Counted from the first letter of the stretch, positions 33,169 to 41,560 are shown. The stretch is DNA of 64,000 bases from Carnobacterium divergens (GCF_900258435.1 NZ_LT992558.1:379598-443597), one strand, 5' to 3'. A program made the numbers and translations. Notes: generated by a model not told the origin, from the letters alone.

Positions 33169-33192
33169 TAGAGAAAGGATTTCCTTTCTCTA
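33169..33192 (-). terminator. Attenuating hairpin after the precursor gene
   Basis: TAGAGAAAGGA (33169-33179) pairs with TCCTTTCTCTA (33182-33192), and on the minus strand TTTTTC follows. It lies between the 43-aa peptide gene and the protease and exporter genes. Such hairpins commonly raise the level of precursor mRNA over the rest of the operon. Confidence 0.7.
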
Positions 33193-33200
33193 CAAAATGC

Positions 33201-33332
33201 CTAGTTACACCAAATATCGAACGAACCGCCTTTACAAGCAATTCCCCAAGATGGATTTAAAGAATCTTCTAATAGTTCAAAGTCTTCTTTTTGAGCATGC
33301 ATGTTGATTTCTTTCATTTTAAACTTTTCCAT
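33201..33332 (-). CDS. Candidate RiPP/bacteriocin precursor peptide (43 aa)
   Basis: A 43-aa ORF too short for automated tracks. It has a strong AAGGAGGAG ribosome binding site, its own promoter (33427-33456) and a hairpin just after the stop. The first ~26 residues are charged and helical (KFKMKEINMHAQKEDFELLE), like a leader. The end, NPSWGIACKGGSFDIWCN, has two Cys eight residues apart, a Gly-Gly and two Trp, as a modified core might. It is followed by an M50 protease and an ABC exporter, the YydF-type context, but no radical SAM or lanthionine maturase is seen in the window. It has no YGNGV motif and no GG leader cleavage site of class II bacteriocins. Confidence 0.65.
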   Translation of the reverse strand: MEKFKMKEINMHAQKEDFELLEDSLNPSWGIACKGGSFDIWCN

Positions 33333-33360
33333 ATCAGCTCCTCCTTAAAGTGATGTAATA

Positions 33361-33379
33361 CTCAACAAATTTTGTTAAG
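33361..33379 (-). promoter_or_regulatory. Palindrome in the precursor leader (operator candidate)
   Basis: CTCAACAAATTTTGTTAAG is a 19-base near-palindrome (one mismatched pair) between the promoter and the RBS of the precursor gene. A repressor could bind there. Confidence 0.4.
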
Positions 33380-33426
33380 CGCATGTTATTTTTATCTAAA
33401 ATACAACCGTTATGTTAAGTGGTTAA

Positions 33427-33456
33427 AATATACCATATTATATAAACTATAGTCAA
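33427..33456 (-). promoter_or_regulatory. Promoter of the precursor operon
   Basis: On the minus strand TTGACT (complement of 33451-33456), an 18-base spacer and TATATT (complement of 33427-33432). Confidence 0.6.
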
Positions 33457-33554
33457 TAGGTGTTTTTTATTATTATTCATAAAAATTATAATCCGTTTCG
33501 TTGGTTTTTGAATCTTCTGCATTTATTAATTAGATGTTTAATATAAATTGAAGA

Positions 33555-33600
33555 TTGACAACCTTCACCAACATTCTGTATAATTGAGAAAAGTTCTCAA
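33555..33600 (+). promoter_or_regulatory. Promoter with overlapping inverted repeat upstream of hmoA-like gene
   Basis: TTGACA (33555-33560), 18-base spacer, TATAAT (33579-33584). TTGAGAA (33584-33590) and TTCTCAA (33594-33600) form an inverted repeat at the transcription start, a likely operator. Confidence 0.75.
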
Positions 33601-33618
33601 TTAGAAAGAGGTAACTAG

Positions 33619-33945
33619 ATGTTTATTGTGACGAATACAATTCAAACTGAAAAAGATGCAACGGATAAAGTGATTGAAAAATTCATGGGTCACGGGAAAG
33701 TAAGTACCCAGGGCGTAAAAGGGTTTCTAGGTTTGGAATTATTGCAAACTAGAACAACGGGAGAATTTGATGAACTAGTTGTATTAAGCCGTTGGGAAAC
33801 AGAATCAGATCAAAAAGAATGGGTGAAGTCAGAAGCTTTCAAAAAGGCTCATGGTCGAACAGAAGAAACGCGTCATGAAAAACCAAAAAATATCGGCATT
33901 ATTAGCAATGAAATCAAAGAGTACGATCAAAAATTTGCTCAATAA
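33619..33945 (+). CDS. Antibiotic biosynthesis monooxygenase-fold protein, HmoA/IsdG-like
   Basis: A 108-aa protein of the dimeric alpha-beta barrel (ABM) fold. It has FIVTNTIQTEKD at the start, KGFLGLELLQT in the centre, and LSRWETESDQKEWVKSEAFKKAHG, the W-E and S-x-x-F-x-x-A-H block of HmoA-type heme-degrading monooxygenases. In that family the enzyme opens heme to release iron. Single gene with a strong promoter and its own terminator. Heme binding is inferred from the AH motif; other ABM proteins share part of it. Confidence 0.75.
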   Translation: MFIVTNTIQTEKDATDKVIEKFMGHGKVSTQGVKGFLGLELLQTRTTGEFDELVVLSRWETESDQKEWVKSEAFKKAHGRTEETRHEKPKNIGIISNEIKEYDQKFAQ

Positions 33946-33970
33946 TCCCTTAGTTAAATAGACGTTAGAG

Positions 33971-34008
33971 ATACAATGATTGTATAAAGCAGTCATTGTA
34001 TTTTTTTT
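33971..34008 (+). terminator. Terminator after the HmoA-like gene
   Basis: ATACAATGA (33971-33979) pairs with TCATTGTAT (33993-34001), followed by eight T. Confidence 0.85.
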
Positions 34009-34097
34009 GCCCGCGACTCTACTTAGAATTAATTAATGCAATAACGGGCAGAAAAGCTTATAATCAAGAGAGTAGACTAAATGCAGTGGAGGAAGTT

Positions 34098-34622
34098 ATG
34101 AATAAAAATGATATATTAGTGCGATTAAGATATGCGTTAGATCTTAAAGATCAAGAGATGGTTGATATTTTTAAGCTAGGTGATTTAGATGTTACAAAAG
34201 AAGCAGTCCAAAAAATGCTAGCAAAAATCAAAACGCCCACAACAAACAGCGAAGAAACAGAAGAATTTGCTGACAATGAATACGAACTAGCTTGCGATAA
34301 TCAAACATTGGAATCTTTTTTAAATGGTCTGATTGTTTTAAAAAGAGGGAAACAAGAACCAAAACCCGGAGCGCCTAAAAAACAAGAATTTATGATTAAA
34401 GATCAACGTAGTGTAAATAATGTGCTCTTTAAAAAATTGAAAATTGCACTTTCTCTAACGAGTGATGATATCCTTGATATTTTAGATGAAGCAGGCGTTT
34501 ATCTTTCAAATAGTGAATTAAGTGCGGTGCTTAGAAAAGAAGGACACCGCAACTATAAAGAATGCGGCGACCGTTACGCACGTAATTTCTTAAAGGGTTT
34601 GACGATGCGATATCGCGCTTAA
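34098..34622 (+). CDS. DUF1456 family protein (YehS-like)
   Basis: A 174-aa cytosolic protein with two copies of the DUF1456 repeat: NDILVRLRYALDLKDQEMVD (about residues 3-45) and NNVLFKKLKIALSLTSDDIL (about 103-145), joined by an acidic linker. The start at ATG 34098 has GTGGAGGAAG as RBS; an upstream in-frame ATG at 33996 lies in the terminator. Function unknown; widespread in bacteria as YehS. It is 28 bases upstream of the GntR gene. Confidence 0.85.
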   Translation: MNKNDILVRLRYALDLKDQEMVDIFKLGDLDVTKEAVQKMLAKIKTPTTNSEETEEFADNEYELACDNQTLESFLNGLIVLKRGKQEPKPGAPKKQEFMIKDQRSVNNVLFKKLKIALSLTSDDILDILDEAGVYLSNSELSAVLRKEGHRNYKECGDRYARNFLKGLTMRYRA

Positions 34623-34650
34623 ACACATTCTATAAAAGGGGGAACTGACG

Positions 34651-35304
34651 TTGAAAAAACCCACACGTATCTCTTTAGCTAAACAAATTACAACCGAAAT
34701 TGAAAGTCAAATTGAGAGCGGACGTTGGCCAGTTGGATCAAAAATTCCACCGGAATCCCATTTGGCAGAGCAATTTGGTGTAAGTCGTAATACAATGCGG
34801 GAAGCTTTACAATCTCTTACTCAATCAGGGGTACTTGCTTCAAAACCCGGAGATGGCACGTATGTAATGACGGCAGGAAAATTTGAAGCCAATATGTACA
34901 CACGTTTAGAAAAAGCAGAAACAAAAGAAATTGCAGAAGCGCGACATTTTTTAGAGAAAGACTTGGCCGTTTTGGCTGCTAAAAATCGAAGTGAAGCAGA
35001 TGTTGAACAAATAGCTGCTGCATTGAAGAAGCGTAATGAAAAAAAAGCAACCCTTGAAGAAGAAGCAAAAAGTGATATTGAATTTCATGTGGAGATTGCA
35101 AAAGCCGCACATAATGGTGTGATGTATGAATTGTATCGCTATATGTCCAACTATATTTATGAACTGATTTTAGAAAAAATGTATCAAGATTTAGAAAAAG
35201 ACTCTCCAGACTCAGAAAAATTGCATCAAGATCTTTTTCTGGCAATTAAAAACCAAGACTCAATTGAAGCTGAAAAAATTGCCTCTTGTATCAGTCACTT
35301 TTAA
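34651..35304 (+). CDS. GntR family regulator with FCD domain
   Basis: A 217-aa transcription factor. The N-terminal winged helix (residues about 8-75) contains IPPESHLAEQFGVSRNTMREAL; the C-terminal all-helical FCD ligand domain (about 90-215) contains D-x-x-x-H metal or ligand residues (DIEFHVEIAKAAHN, KLHQDLFLAI). Starts at TTG 34651 behind AAAGGGGGAA. The next gene is a CynX/NimT-type transporter, a frequent partner of FCD regulators, so it probably controls that uptake system. Confidence 0.88.
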   Translation: MKKPTRISLAKQITTEIESQIESGRWPVGSKIPPESHLAEQFGVSRNTMREALQSLTQSGVLASKPGDGTYVMTAGKFEANMYTRLEKAETKEIAEARHFLEKDLAVLAAKNRSEADVEQIAAALKKRNEKKATLEEEAKSDIEFHVEIAKAAHNGVMYELYRYMSNYIYELILEKMYQDLEKDSPDSEKLHQDLFLAIKNQDSIEAEKIASCISHF

Positions 35305-35323
35305 CAATTAAAAATCAAAGCTG

Positions 35324-35362
35324 TTGAATGGTCGCTATCGAAAATTCAATCGCTTTTTTTTT
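35324..35362 (+). terminator. Weak terminator after the GntR gene
   Basis: TTGAAT (35324-35329) and ATTCAA (35344-35349) with a long T-run at 35354-35362. The stem is short and AT-rich. Confidence 0.4.
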
Positions 35363-35366
35363 ACCC

Positions 35367-35396
35367 TTGACAAAGTGAAGCAATTCGTGTTAATGT
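35367..35396 (+). promoter_or_regulatory. Promoter of the CynX-type transporter gene
   Basis: TTGACA (35367-35372) with TAATGT at 35391-35396 after 18 bases. Confidence 0.5.
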
Positions 35397-35436
35397 CATA
35401 TTGTTCAAATGTCCTACATTTAAAAAGGAGCACTTT

Positions 35437-36615
35437 ATGAAAACGATAACGACAACCCGAAAAGGTTTTTTCTTAGGCCTTGGAATTTTATTCATTGCAA
35501 CAATTTTGAGAGCGCCAATTACGTCAGTAGCACCATTAATCGGAACAATCAGTAGCGATTTAGGTCTGAATTCAGCTGCTGCAGGGATGATTTCAACCAC
35601 TCCATTACTAGCTTTTGCTCTTTGTTCGATTTTAGCTCCAATTAGTGAGCGGAAAATAGGCATTGAAAAAGTGTTATTTTTGTCACTGATTGGTTTATCA
35701 ATTGGCATTTTCCTTCGCTCATTTTCAGGATCTTTCTTCTTATACTTTGGAACGATTTTGATTGGCATTTCGATTGCCCATTGTAACGTGTTGATTCCAA
35801 GTCTAATTAAAAGAGACTTTCCAGAAAAAGTTGGATTAATAACAGGAATTTACTCTGTTACGATGAATGTTTGCGGTGCACTAGCGTCAGGAATCAGCTT
35901 GCCACTAGCGACGAAATGGCATTTAGGTTGGCAAGGATCTTTGAGGATTTGGCTTGTTTTAAGTCTGTTAGCTTTGATTTTTTGGATGCCACAAGTTCAC
36001 TCTACAACGAAAATGAATCTATCGCTATCTACCACAAAACAAAAAAGTCTTATGAAATCGTCATTGGCTTGGAAAATTAGTTTATTTATGGGCATTCAAT
36101 CTTTGATTTTTTACACGTTAATTGCATGGATGCCACAGCTGTTTTTGCAAAAAAATATCGATGGTGAGCTAACAGGGTGGCTCTTAACCGTGTTGCAATT
36201 ATTTTTAGTTCCAGCTACTTTTTTAGTTTCAATTATAGCCGGCAGATTAGCGGAACAAACGATTCTCGTTTGGATTGGTGCAGGGACTATTTTTATAGGA
36301 TTAGTAGGAATTATGGTGACTATGAGTTTACCAATTATTGTCATTTCTGTTATTTTATTAGGTGTTGGCGGAGGCTGTTGTTTTAGCTTATCAATGATGT
36401 TTTTTAGTTTACGTTCTAAAAGTTCAGCTGAAGCTTCTCAAATCTCTGGGATGGCTCAATCTGTAGGGTATTTACTAGCTGCAAGTGGACCACTACTATT
36501 TGGTTTATTACATGATGTAAGTCATTCATGGAACAGTTCGTTACTTGTTTTATTAGCATTATCGTTGGTTTTACTTTATGTCGGTCTAGGTGCTTCGAAA
36601 AAAAGTTATCTTTAA
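35437..36615 (+). CDS. MFS transporter of the CynX/NimT family
   Basis: A 392-aa membrane protein with about 12 hydrophobic helices. The N-terminal motif ILRAPITSVAPLIGTISSDLG and PLLAFALCSILAPISERKIG are typical of CynX/NimT (cyanate or nitroimidazole) permeases. The start at ATG 35437 is preceded by AAAGGAGCAC; the upstream in-frame start at 35401 has no RBS. The substrate is not known. It has its own promoter and terminator and follows a GntR/FCD regulator. Confidence 0.9.
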   Translation: MKTITTTRKGFFLGLGILFIATILRAPITSVAPLIGTISSDLGLNSAAAGMISTTPLLAFALCSILAPISERKIGIEKVLFLSLIGLSIGIFLRSFSGSFFLYFGTILIGISIAHCNVLIPSLIKRDFPEKVGLITGIYSVTMNVCGALASGISLPLATKWHLGWQGSLRIWLVLSLLALIFWMPQVHSTTKMNLSLSTTKQKSLMKSSLAWKISLFMGIQSLIFYTLIAWMPQLFLQKNIDGELTGWLLTVLQLFLVPATFLVSIIAGRLAEQTILVWIGAGTIFIGLVGIMVTMSLPIIVISVILLGVGGGCCFSLSMMFFSLRSKSSAEASQISGMAQSVGYLLAASGPLLFGLLHDVSHSWNSSLLVLLALSLVLLYVGLGASKKSYL

Positions 36616-36621
36616 TTAAGC

Positions 36622-36657
36622 TATTCTGAGTTTAAAAACTCAGAATATTTTTTTTTG
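36622..36657 (+). terminator. Terminator after the CynX-type gene
   Basis: ATTCTGAGTTT pairs with AAACTCAGAAT over a short loop, followed by nine T. Confidence 0.88.
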
Positions 36658-36730
36658 TTAAAAAGTGTATTATTGCACAAACTATTTAGTTAGATAGATG
36701 TATAGAATGAACGCATAAAGCTATTTGTTA

Positions 36731-36759
36731 TTGAATTAAACCGCTGAACCTGTTATAAT
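36731..36759 (+). promoter_or_regulatory. Promoter of the fumarate reductase lipoprotein gene
   Basis: TTGAAT (36731-36736), exactly 17 bases, TATAAT (36754-36759). The leader before the RBS is about 75 bases. Confidence 0.75.
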
Positions 36760-36842
36760 GTTATTGAATGTTTTGTTCGTTAATTCACAATCTTTTTATA
36801 GAAGAAACGACACAAATTATAAATAAAATTTGGAGGTAAAGC

Positions 36843-38369
36843 ATGAAAAAGAAATTGGTTACGTTGTTGATTATGATGTGTGGTCTAGTTATCGTTTTAG
36901 CTGGCTGTGGAGGAAAAGAAAAAGAAGTTAGCAAGAAAGATTCTTCAAAAGAAAAAGCAGAAACTTCAGAAGCAACAACAGGTGCATCTGAAACGAGTTA
37001 TACGGCACTGGATAAACTAAAAGACAGTTATGATATCGTGATTGTCGGTTCTGGTGGAGCAGGAATGTCTGCAGCCTTAGAAGCAAAAGAAAAAGGAATG
37101 AATCCTGTTATTCTTGAAAAAATGCCAATTGCTGGTGGAAATACAATGAAATCATCATCAGGCATGAATGCATCTGAAACAAAATTCCAAAAAGAACAAG
37201 GTATTGAAGACAATAATGACCTGTTCTATGAAGAAACATTAGCTGGTGGACATGGCACAAATGATAAAGAATTATTGCGCTACTTTGTTGATCATTCTGG
37301 TGAAGCAATTGATTGGTTAGATTCAATTGGAATTCGTTTAAACAATATTACGATTACAGGTGGAATGAAAGAAAAACGTACCCATCGACCAGAAGATGGT
37401 TCTGCAGTAGGACAATATTTAGTGAACGGTCTTGTTAAAAATGTGCAAAAACAAGAAATTCCATTATTTGTAAATGCCGACGTTACAAACATCACTGAAA
37501 AAGATGGAAAAGTAAACGGCGTGGAAGTCACATTTGATGGAAAAGAAAAGAAAACCATCAAAGCAGATGCTGTTGTTGTGACAACAGGTGGTTTTGGAGC
37601 AAACATGGAAATGATTTCAGAAACCAACCCAGAATTGAAAGATTACGTTACAACCAATCAAAAAGGCAGTACGGGTGATGGAATCAAGATGATTCAAAAA
37701 TTGGGTGGCGTCACAGTCGATATGAACGAAATTCAAATTCACCCGACAGTTCAACAAGAGAAATCGTATTTAATTGGTGAAGTAGTTCGTGGCGAAGGCG
37801 GTATTTTAGTTTCGTCAGATGGCCAACGATTTGTTAACGAATTAGATACACGCGATAAAGTATCACAAGCAATTAACCAAACACCTGATAAATATGCTTA
37901 CTTGGTTTTTGATGCAGGTGTTGCAGAACGAGCTAAGGCAGTTGAACAATACAAACAACAAGGGTTTGTAAAAGAAGGCAAAACCCTTGCTGATTTAGCA
38001 AAAGAAATCAATGTTCCAAGTGAAAAATTAGAATCAACAATGACCAAATGGAATGAAGATGTGGCTACCAAAACAGACTCAATGTATGGTCGTACTACAG
38101 GAATGGATCACGATCTTTCAAAAGGACCATTCTATGCTATAAAAATTGCACCAGGCATTCACTATACAATGGGTGGTGTGAAAATTAATCCAAATACAGA
38201 AGTGTTAACACAAGAAGGAACACCAATTAAAGGATTATATGCAGCTGGCGAACTAGTTGGCGGTTTACATGGTCAAAATCGAATTGGCGGAAATTCAGTT
38301 GCCGAAATTATTATTTTCGGACGTCAAGCTGGCGAACAATCAGCAGCATTTGTAAATACGAATAACTAA
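36843..38369 (+). CDS. frdA: Lipoprotein flavocytochrome-type fumarate reductase flavoprotein
   Basis: A 508-aa protein with a lipobox LAGC (Cys22), so it should be anchored outside the membrane. After a Lys/Glu/Ser linker the FAD-binding fold starts with DIVIVGSGGAGMSAALEA (glycines near 69-74). Other FAD-site and catalytic motifs are GGNTMKSSSGMN, HRPEDG, EIQIHPTV, LDTRDKVSQA and HGQNRIGGNS. It belongs to the family of soluble fumarate reductases (FrdA/FccA/UrdA). There is no FMN-binding domain and no heme motif, unlike Listeria extracellular FrdA, so its electron donor is unclear. Single gene with a strong promoter. Confidence 0.88.
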   Translation: MKKKLVTLLIMMCGLVIVLAGCGGKEKEVSKKDSSKEKAETSEATTGASETSYTALDKLKDSYDIVIVGSGGAGMSAALEAKEKGMNPVILEKMPIAGGNTMKSSSGMNASETKFQKEQGIEDNNDLFYEETLAGGHGTNDKELLRYFVDHSGEAIDWLDSIGIRLNNITITGGMKEKRTHRPEDGSAVGQYLVNGLVKNVQKQEIPLFVNADVTNITEKDGKVNGVEVTFDGKEKKTIKADAVVVTTGGFGANMEMISETNPELKDYVTTNQKGSTGDGIKMIQKLGGVTVDMNEIQIHPTVQQEKSYLIGEVVRGEGGILVSSDGQRFVNELDTRDKVSQAINQTPDKYAYLVFDAGVAERAKAVEQYKQQGFVKEGKTLADLAKEINVPSEKLESTMTKWNEDVATKTDSMYGRTTGMDHDLSKGPFYAIKIAPGIHYTMGGVKINPNTEVLTQEGTPIKGLYAAGELVGGLHGQNRIGGNSVAEIIIFGRQAGEQSAAFVNTNN

Positions 38370-38411
38370 AAAAAGTGTTTGGCTAGTTCATTAGCCAAAC
38401 ACTTTTTTTTA
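38369..38411 (+). terminator. Bidirectional terminator between frdA and the adenylate-forming enzyme gene
   Basis: AAAAAAGTGTTTGGCTA pairs with TAGCCAAACACTTTTTTTT around a 7-base loop; both strands end in T-runs. The minus-strand gene stop at 38409 lies in the T-run. Confidence 0.93.
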
Positions 38412-39932
38412 GTTGTTTTTTAACGAGCGTTCCATTTCAAGACGTTGAATTTTCATTGTTGCTGTTCTTGGTAGGTCCTCATACTTCATAATGATGGGTT
38501 CGTTAATATGTGGCAAATCAGAGACGTTTTTCCACCATTGCTCCCAATCCATTTCCTTGTCTTCATTAACAGCTAAAATCGGTTGAGGACTGCCGTCAAC
38601 ACCACGGATTAAGACAACTTCATCTAAGAAAGGCATAGCGTCTAGCAGTTTATCTTCGATTGCTAGCGAGCTTTCAATTGTGGCAATTAGATCAACTTGA
38701 CGATCATGAAGGGACAAGCGACCTAAACGATCTTTAGAGCCATAATCCCCGCTGTCCCACCATTTTCCGTAAACATTTTCTTTAAAACGAGCATCTTCCT
38801 TATAATAGGTTAAGGCGCGTCCTTTTGAAAACATTTGGATATTTCCACTAACGTTAGCACCAACTTGATTGCCTTCTTGATCCACAATTCTTACTTTTGT
38901 TAAACCAGGCATGCCGATTCCCATATCACGAGCATCGGTTTTTTTAAGAGATTTTTTAGTATTTGCTCGCATAATCATTGGGCCGCATTCACTTTGTCCG
39001 TAGACTTGCAGGAAGACAGGTGATTTTGAGTTAGAACACCGCAAGAAAGTTGCCATAGTTTCTTTGTTAATCGCATCAAAAGTTGAATGATAAAACTTAA
39101 TACTAGCGAATACTTCTGGTTGTTCTCTTGCTAAAGAAGCCCATTGAACAAAATGATTTGGATGTGTTTCTAAAATTCTAGGTTGATAGGCTGTTAAAAT
39201 ACGACTAACGTTTTCTTTAGCTGGATTTGCAATTGGCAATAAAGGAAACCCTTTTGCCATCAAAGAAGAGATGCCTATATTAAAACGAGAGTGAACTGGC
39301 GAAATATGGAAAGCGACCAACTCTTTTTTACGAATCATGCTGAAAATGTTTTTTTGCCATTTTGTGCGCCAACCCATAGAATTTGCTGAATGGGCAATTA
39401 ATTTTGGAACCCCAGTGGTACCTGAGGTATGCGTCATATAGGAAATTTCATCCTTTTCTAGTTCCTCTTGCGGGCATTGCGGAGCATGAGCGTTCAGGAT
39501 TAGTTGTTCAACCTCAATGAGTTTAGCATCTGGCAAGTTGTTTAAGCTGTTGCTTTTGTGATTAGTTTCACTATCGAATAAAAGCCAAGGCTGATCTAAG
39601 CGGTTCACAAAGATATCGATTGTTTCAGCAGGTAAATGTGGGGAGACCATAACAGGAACTGCACCAAGATAAGAGATTGCTACAGCAAGTAGGTAAGTAT
39701 CAAATTTAGCAGATTTGTAAACAATGATTTTATCTGCTTTTTTAACACCCAATTGATGCAATTGTGCTGCTCGCTCGATGATGGCATTTCTGCACCCTAA
39801 GTATGTCGTTTCTAATTGCAACTCTGGAAAAGCAATTAAAGGTTCATCAAAGTAGATTGATTTGTTTGGGAACTTTTCAGCCGCCTTTGCAAAATTGGTG
39901 TACAAGTTCAGTGGTTCGTATTTATTCATCAT
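38409..39932 (-). CDS. AMP-binding (acyl-CoA synthetase-like) enzyme
   Basis: A 507-aa adenylate-forming enzyme. The P-loop THTSGTTGVPKLIAH is at residues 168-182, the adenine site is VYGQSECGPM, the ATP ribose Asp is in WWDSGDYGSKDRLGR, and the catalytic Lys is probably in RTATMKIQRL near the end. The hinge reads DRQVDLI instead of the common GRxDDxI. It activates a carboxylic acid as acyl-AMP; the substrate and acceptor (CoA or a carrier) are not clear. It stands alone on the minus strand, without a carrier protein or condensation domain nearby. Confidence 0.85.
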   Translation of the reverse strand: MMNKYEPLNLYTNFAKAAEKFPNKSIYFDEPLIAFPELQLETTYLGCRNAIIERAAQLHQLGVKKADKIIVYKSAKFDTYLLAVAISYLGAVPVMVSPHLPAETIDIFVNRLDQPWLLFDSETNHKSNSLNNLPDAKLIEVEQLILNAHAPQCPQEELEKDEISYMTHTSGTTGVPKLIAHSANSMGWRTKWQKNIFSMIRKKELVAFHISPVHSRFNIGISSLMAKGFPLLPIANPAKENVSRILTAYQPRILETHPNHFVQWASLAREQPEVFASIKFYHSTFDAINKETMATFLRCSNSKSPVFLQVYGQSECGPMIMRANTKKSLKKTDARDMGIGMPGLTKVRIVDQEGNQVGANVSGNIQMFSKGRALTYYKEDARFKENVYGKWWDSGDYGSKDRLGRLSLHDRQVDLIATIESSLAIEDKLLDAMPFLDEVVLIRGVDGSPQPILAVNEDKEMDWEQWWKNVSDLPHINEPIIMKYEDLPRTATMKIQRLEMERSLKNN

Positions 39933-40132
39933 TAAAAGTTAATACACTCCTTTTATAGTTAGATGGTGTTATTATATCACGTCATTAAGGAATGTCTATT
40001 GATTCTGGAATAAGACTAAAAAAAATAGACATAATCACGTCATTTTTTAATTTTAATGGCAGGTAGTTACTAAATTTTAGTTATTTAAACAAAAGACTAT
40101 ACTTTATATATAAAGAGTGATACAATTCTTTT

Positions 40133-40146
40133 TGTAATCGATTTCA
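40133..40146 (+). promoter_or_regulatory. CcpA catabolite-responsive element (cre)
   Basis: TGTAATCGATTTCA matches the cre consensus TGWAANCGNTNWCA at every position. It lies 78 bases upstream of the PTS IIC start, consistent with carbon catabolite repression of that gene. Confidence 0.75.
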
Positions 40147-40162
40147 ACGAAATTGGTCTAGC

Positions 40163-40193
40163 TATCAAAACCGTAGGGGCCTCTACTTTGATA
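40163..40193 (+). other. Hairpin in the leader of the PTS IIC gene
   Basis: TATCAAA (40163-40169) pairs with TTTGATA (40187-40193), with an inner GTAG/CTAC stem. It ends about 15 bases before the RBS. No T-run. Confidence 0.4.
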
Positions 40194-40223
40194 CTAAGGC
40201 TAACTATGAAAAGAGGAACTAAG

Positions 40224-41504
40224 ATGAATGGTTTTATTGATAAATTAGGAGAAAAAATTATGCCGGTTGCTGCTAAGTTAGGCGAGAATCGCTATTTAAC
40301 AGTTTTACGAGATGCGTTTATGTTATCATTTCCAATTACAATGTTTGGTTCAATTGTGGTCGTTTTAAATAACTTGCCTTTTTTTAATGATGCAACAAAA
40401 GGGACGCTGAATCATTTATTTAGCAATGGTCAAAGCGCGACAATGGGAATTATGTCCATTTTCGTTACATTTGGAATTGGGTATTATTTGAGCAAGTACT
40501 ACAAAGTAGAAGCCATATTTGGTGGCGCAGTTGCCTTGTCGTCCTTTTTAATTTTAACGCCGTTTTTTTTAATTCTTGAAAACGGAGAACAAGTAGAAGG
40601 CGTATTAGCCTTAGATCGACTAGGCGCCAAAGGGATGTTTATTGGCATGATTGCAGCCTTTATTGCTACTGAAATTTATACAAAATTTGTCAGAAAAGGC
40701 TTAGTTATAAAAATGCCAGATGGCGTTCCGCCAGCAGTAGCCAAATCTTTTGCAGCAATGATTCCTGCTATTTTAACTTTAACTATTTTCTTATTACTTA
40801 ATGCAGGTGTGATTGGTCTATTTAATACGAATTTACATGATGTTGTTTATGAAGTGATTCAAAAACCATTAGTTGGTTTAGGCAGTGGATTGCCAGCAAC
40901 CTTAATTGCCTTGTTTTTTGTTCAATTTTTGTGGTTTTTCGGTTTGCATGGTCAAATTTTAGTGAACTCAGTGATGGATCCGATTTGGAATACATTGATG
41001 TTGGATAATTTAGAGGCTTATAAAGCAGGGTTGCCATTGCCCCATATCATTACAAAACCTTTTATGGAAATCTTTACTGTAGGTATGGGTGGTTCTGGGA
41101 TGACGCTTATTGTAGTTATTTTAATGGCCTTTGCGATGAAGAGCCGTCAACTGAAAGATGTCGGACGCTTAGCACTTGGCCCAGGTCTCTTTAATGTGAA
41201 CGAACCTGTTATTTTTGGGATGCCAATTGTGTTGAACGCGGCTATCTTTATTCCTTGGCTAATTGCGCCGTTAATCGTTACTACATTTAACTATTTAGTA
41301 ATGGCAGCAGGAATTGTTCCAGCACCAACAGGAGTCTCTGTTCCTTGGACTGTTCCAATAGTAATCAATGGGATTTTAGCCACCAACTCGATTTTAGGCG
41401 GCATCTTACAGTTAGTAGATATTGTGATTGTGGGAATGATTTGGTTTCCATTCTTAAAATTAGTAGACCGAACCAATCTAAAAGAAGTTGATTTTACTAA
41501 GTAA
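40224..41504 (+). CDS. PTS cellobiose/lichenan-type IIC component (orphan)
   Basis: A 426-aa membrane permease of the lactose/cellobiose PTS family (CelB-like). N-terminal FIDKLGEKIMPVAAKLGENRYL, then FSNGQSATMGIMSIFVTFGIGY, and the conserved C-terminal signature GPGLFNVNEPVIFGMPIVLN (about residues 316-335) that lines the sugar path. Start at ATG 40224 behind AGAGGAAC; an upstream in-frame TTG at 40188 is unlikely. No IIA, IIB or glycosidase lies next to it, so it must borrow partners encoded elsewhere. A cre site and terminator frame it as a single-gene unit. Confidence 0.9.
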   Translation: MNGFIDKLGEKIMPVAAKLGENRYLTVLRDAFMLSFPITMFGSIVVVLNNLPFFNDATKGTLNHLFSNGQSATMGIMSIFVTFGIGYYLSKYYKVEAIFGGAVALSSFLILTPFFLILENGEQVEGVLALDRLGAKGMFIGMIAAFIATEIYTKFVRKGLVIKMPDGVPPAVAKSFAAMIPAILTLTIFLLLNAGVIGLFNTNLHDVVYEVIQKPLVGLGSGLPATLIALFFVQFLWFFGLHGQILVNSVMDPIWNTLMLDNLEAYKAGLPLPHIITKPFMEIFTVGMGGSGMTLIVVILMAFAMKSRQLKDVGRLALGPGLFNVNEPVIFGMPIVLNAAIFIPWLIAPLIVTTFNYLVMAAGIVPAPTGVSVPWTVPIVINGILATNSILGGILQLVDIVIVGMIWFPFLKLVDRTNLKEVDFTK

Positions 41505-41517
41505 AAACGAGTGAACC

Positions 41518-41560
41518 AAAAAACAGTACAACAGCCTTGAGGTTGTTGTACTGTTTTTTT
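41518..41560 (+). terminator. Terminator after the PTS IIC gene
   Basis: AAAAAACAGTACAACA pairs with TGTTGTACTGTTTTTTT over a 10-base loop. Confidence 0.93.

Noticed and set aside
33201..33332. Class IIa or other class II bacteriocin
   Set aside because: No YGNGV box and no double-glycine leader cleavage site at a suitable place; the protease in the locus is M50, not a C39 peptidase transporter.
37292..37627. 111-codon antisense ORF inside the fumarate reductase gene
   Set aside because: Shadow of a strongly coding frame on the other strand; no RBS and low-complexity product.
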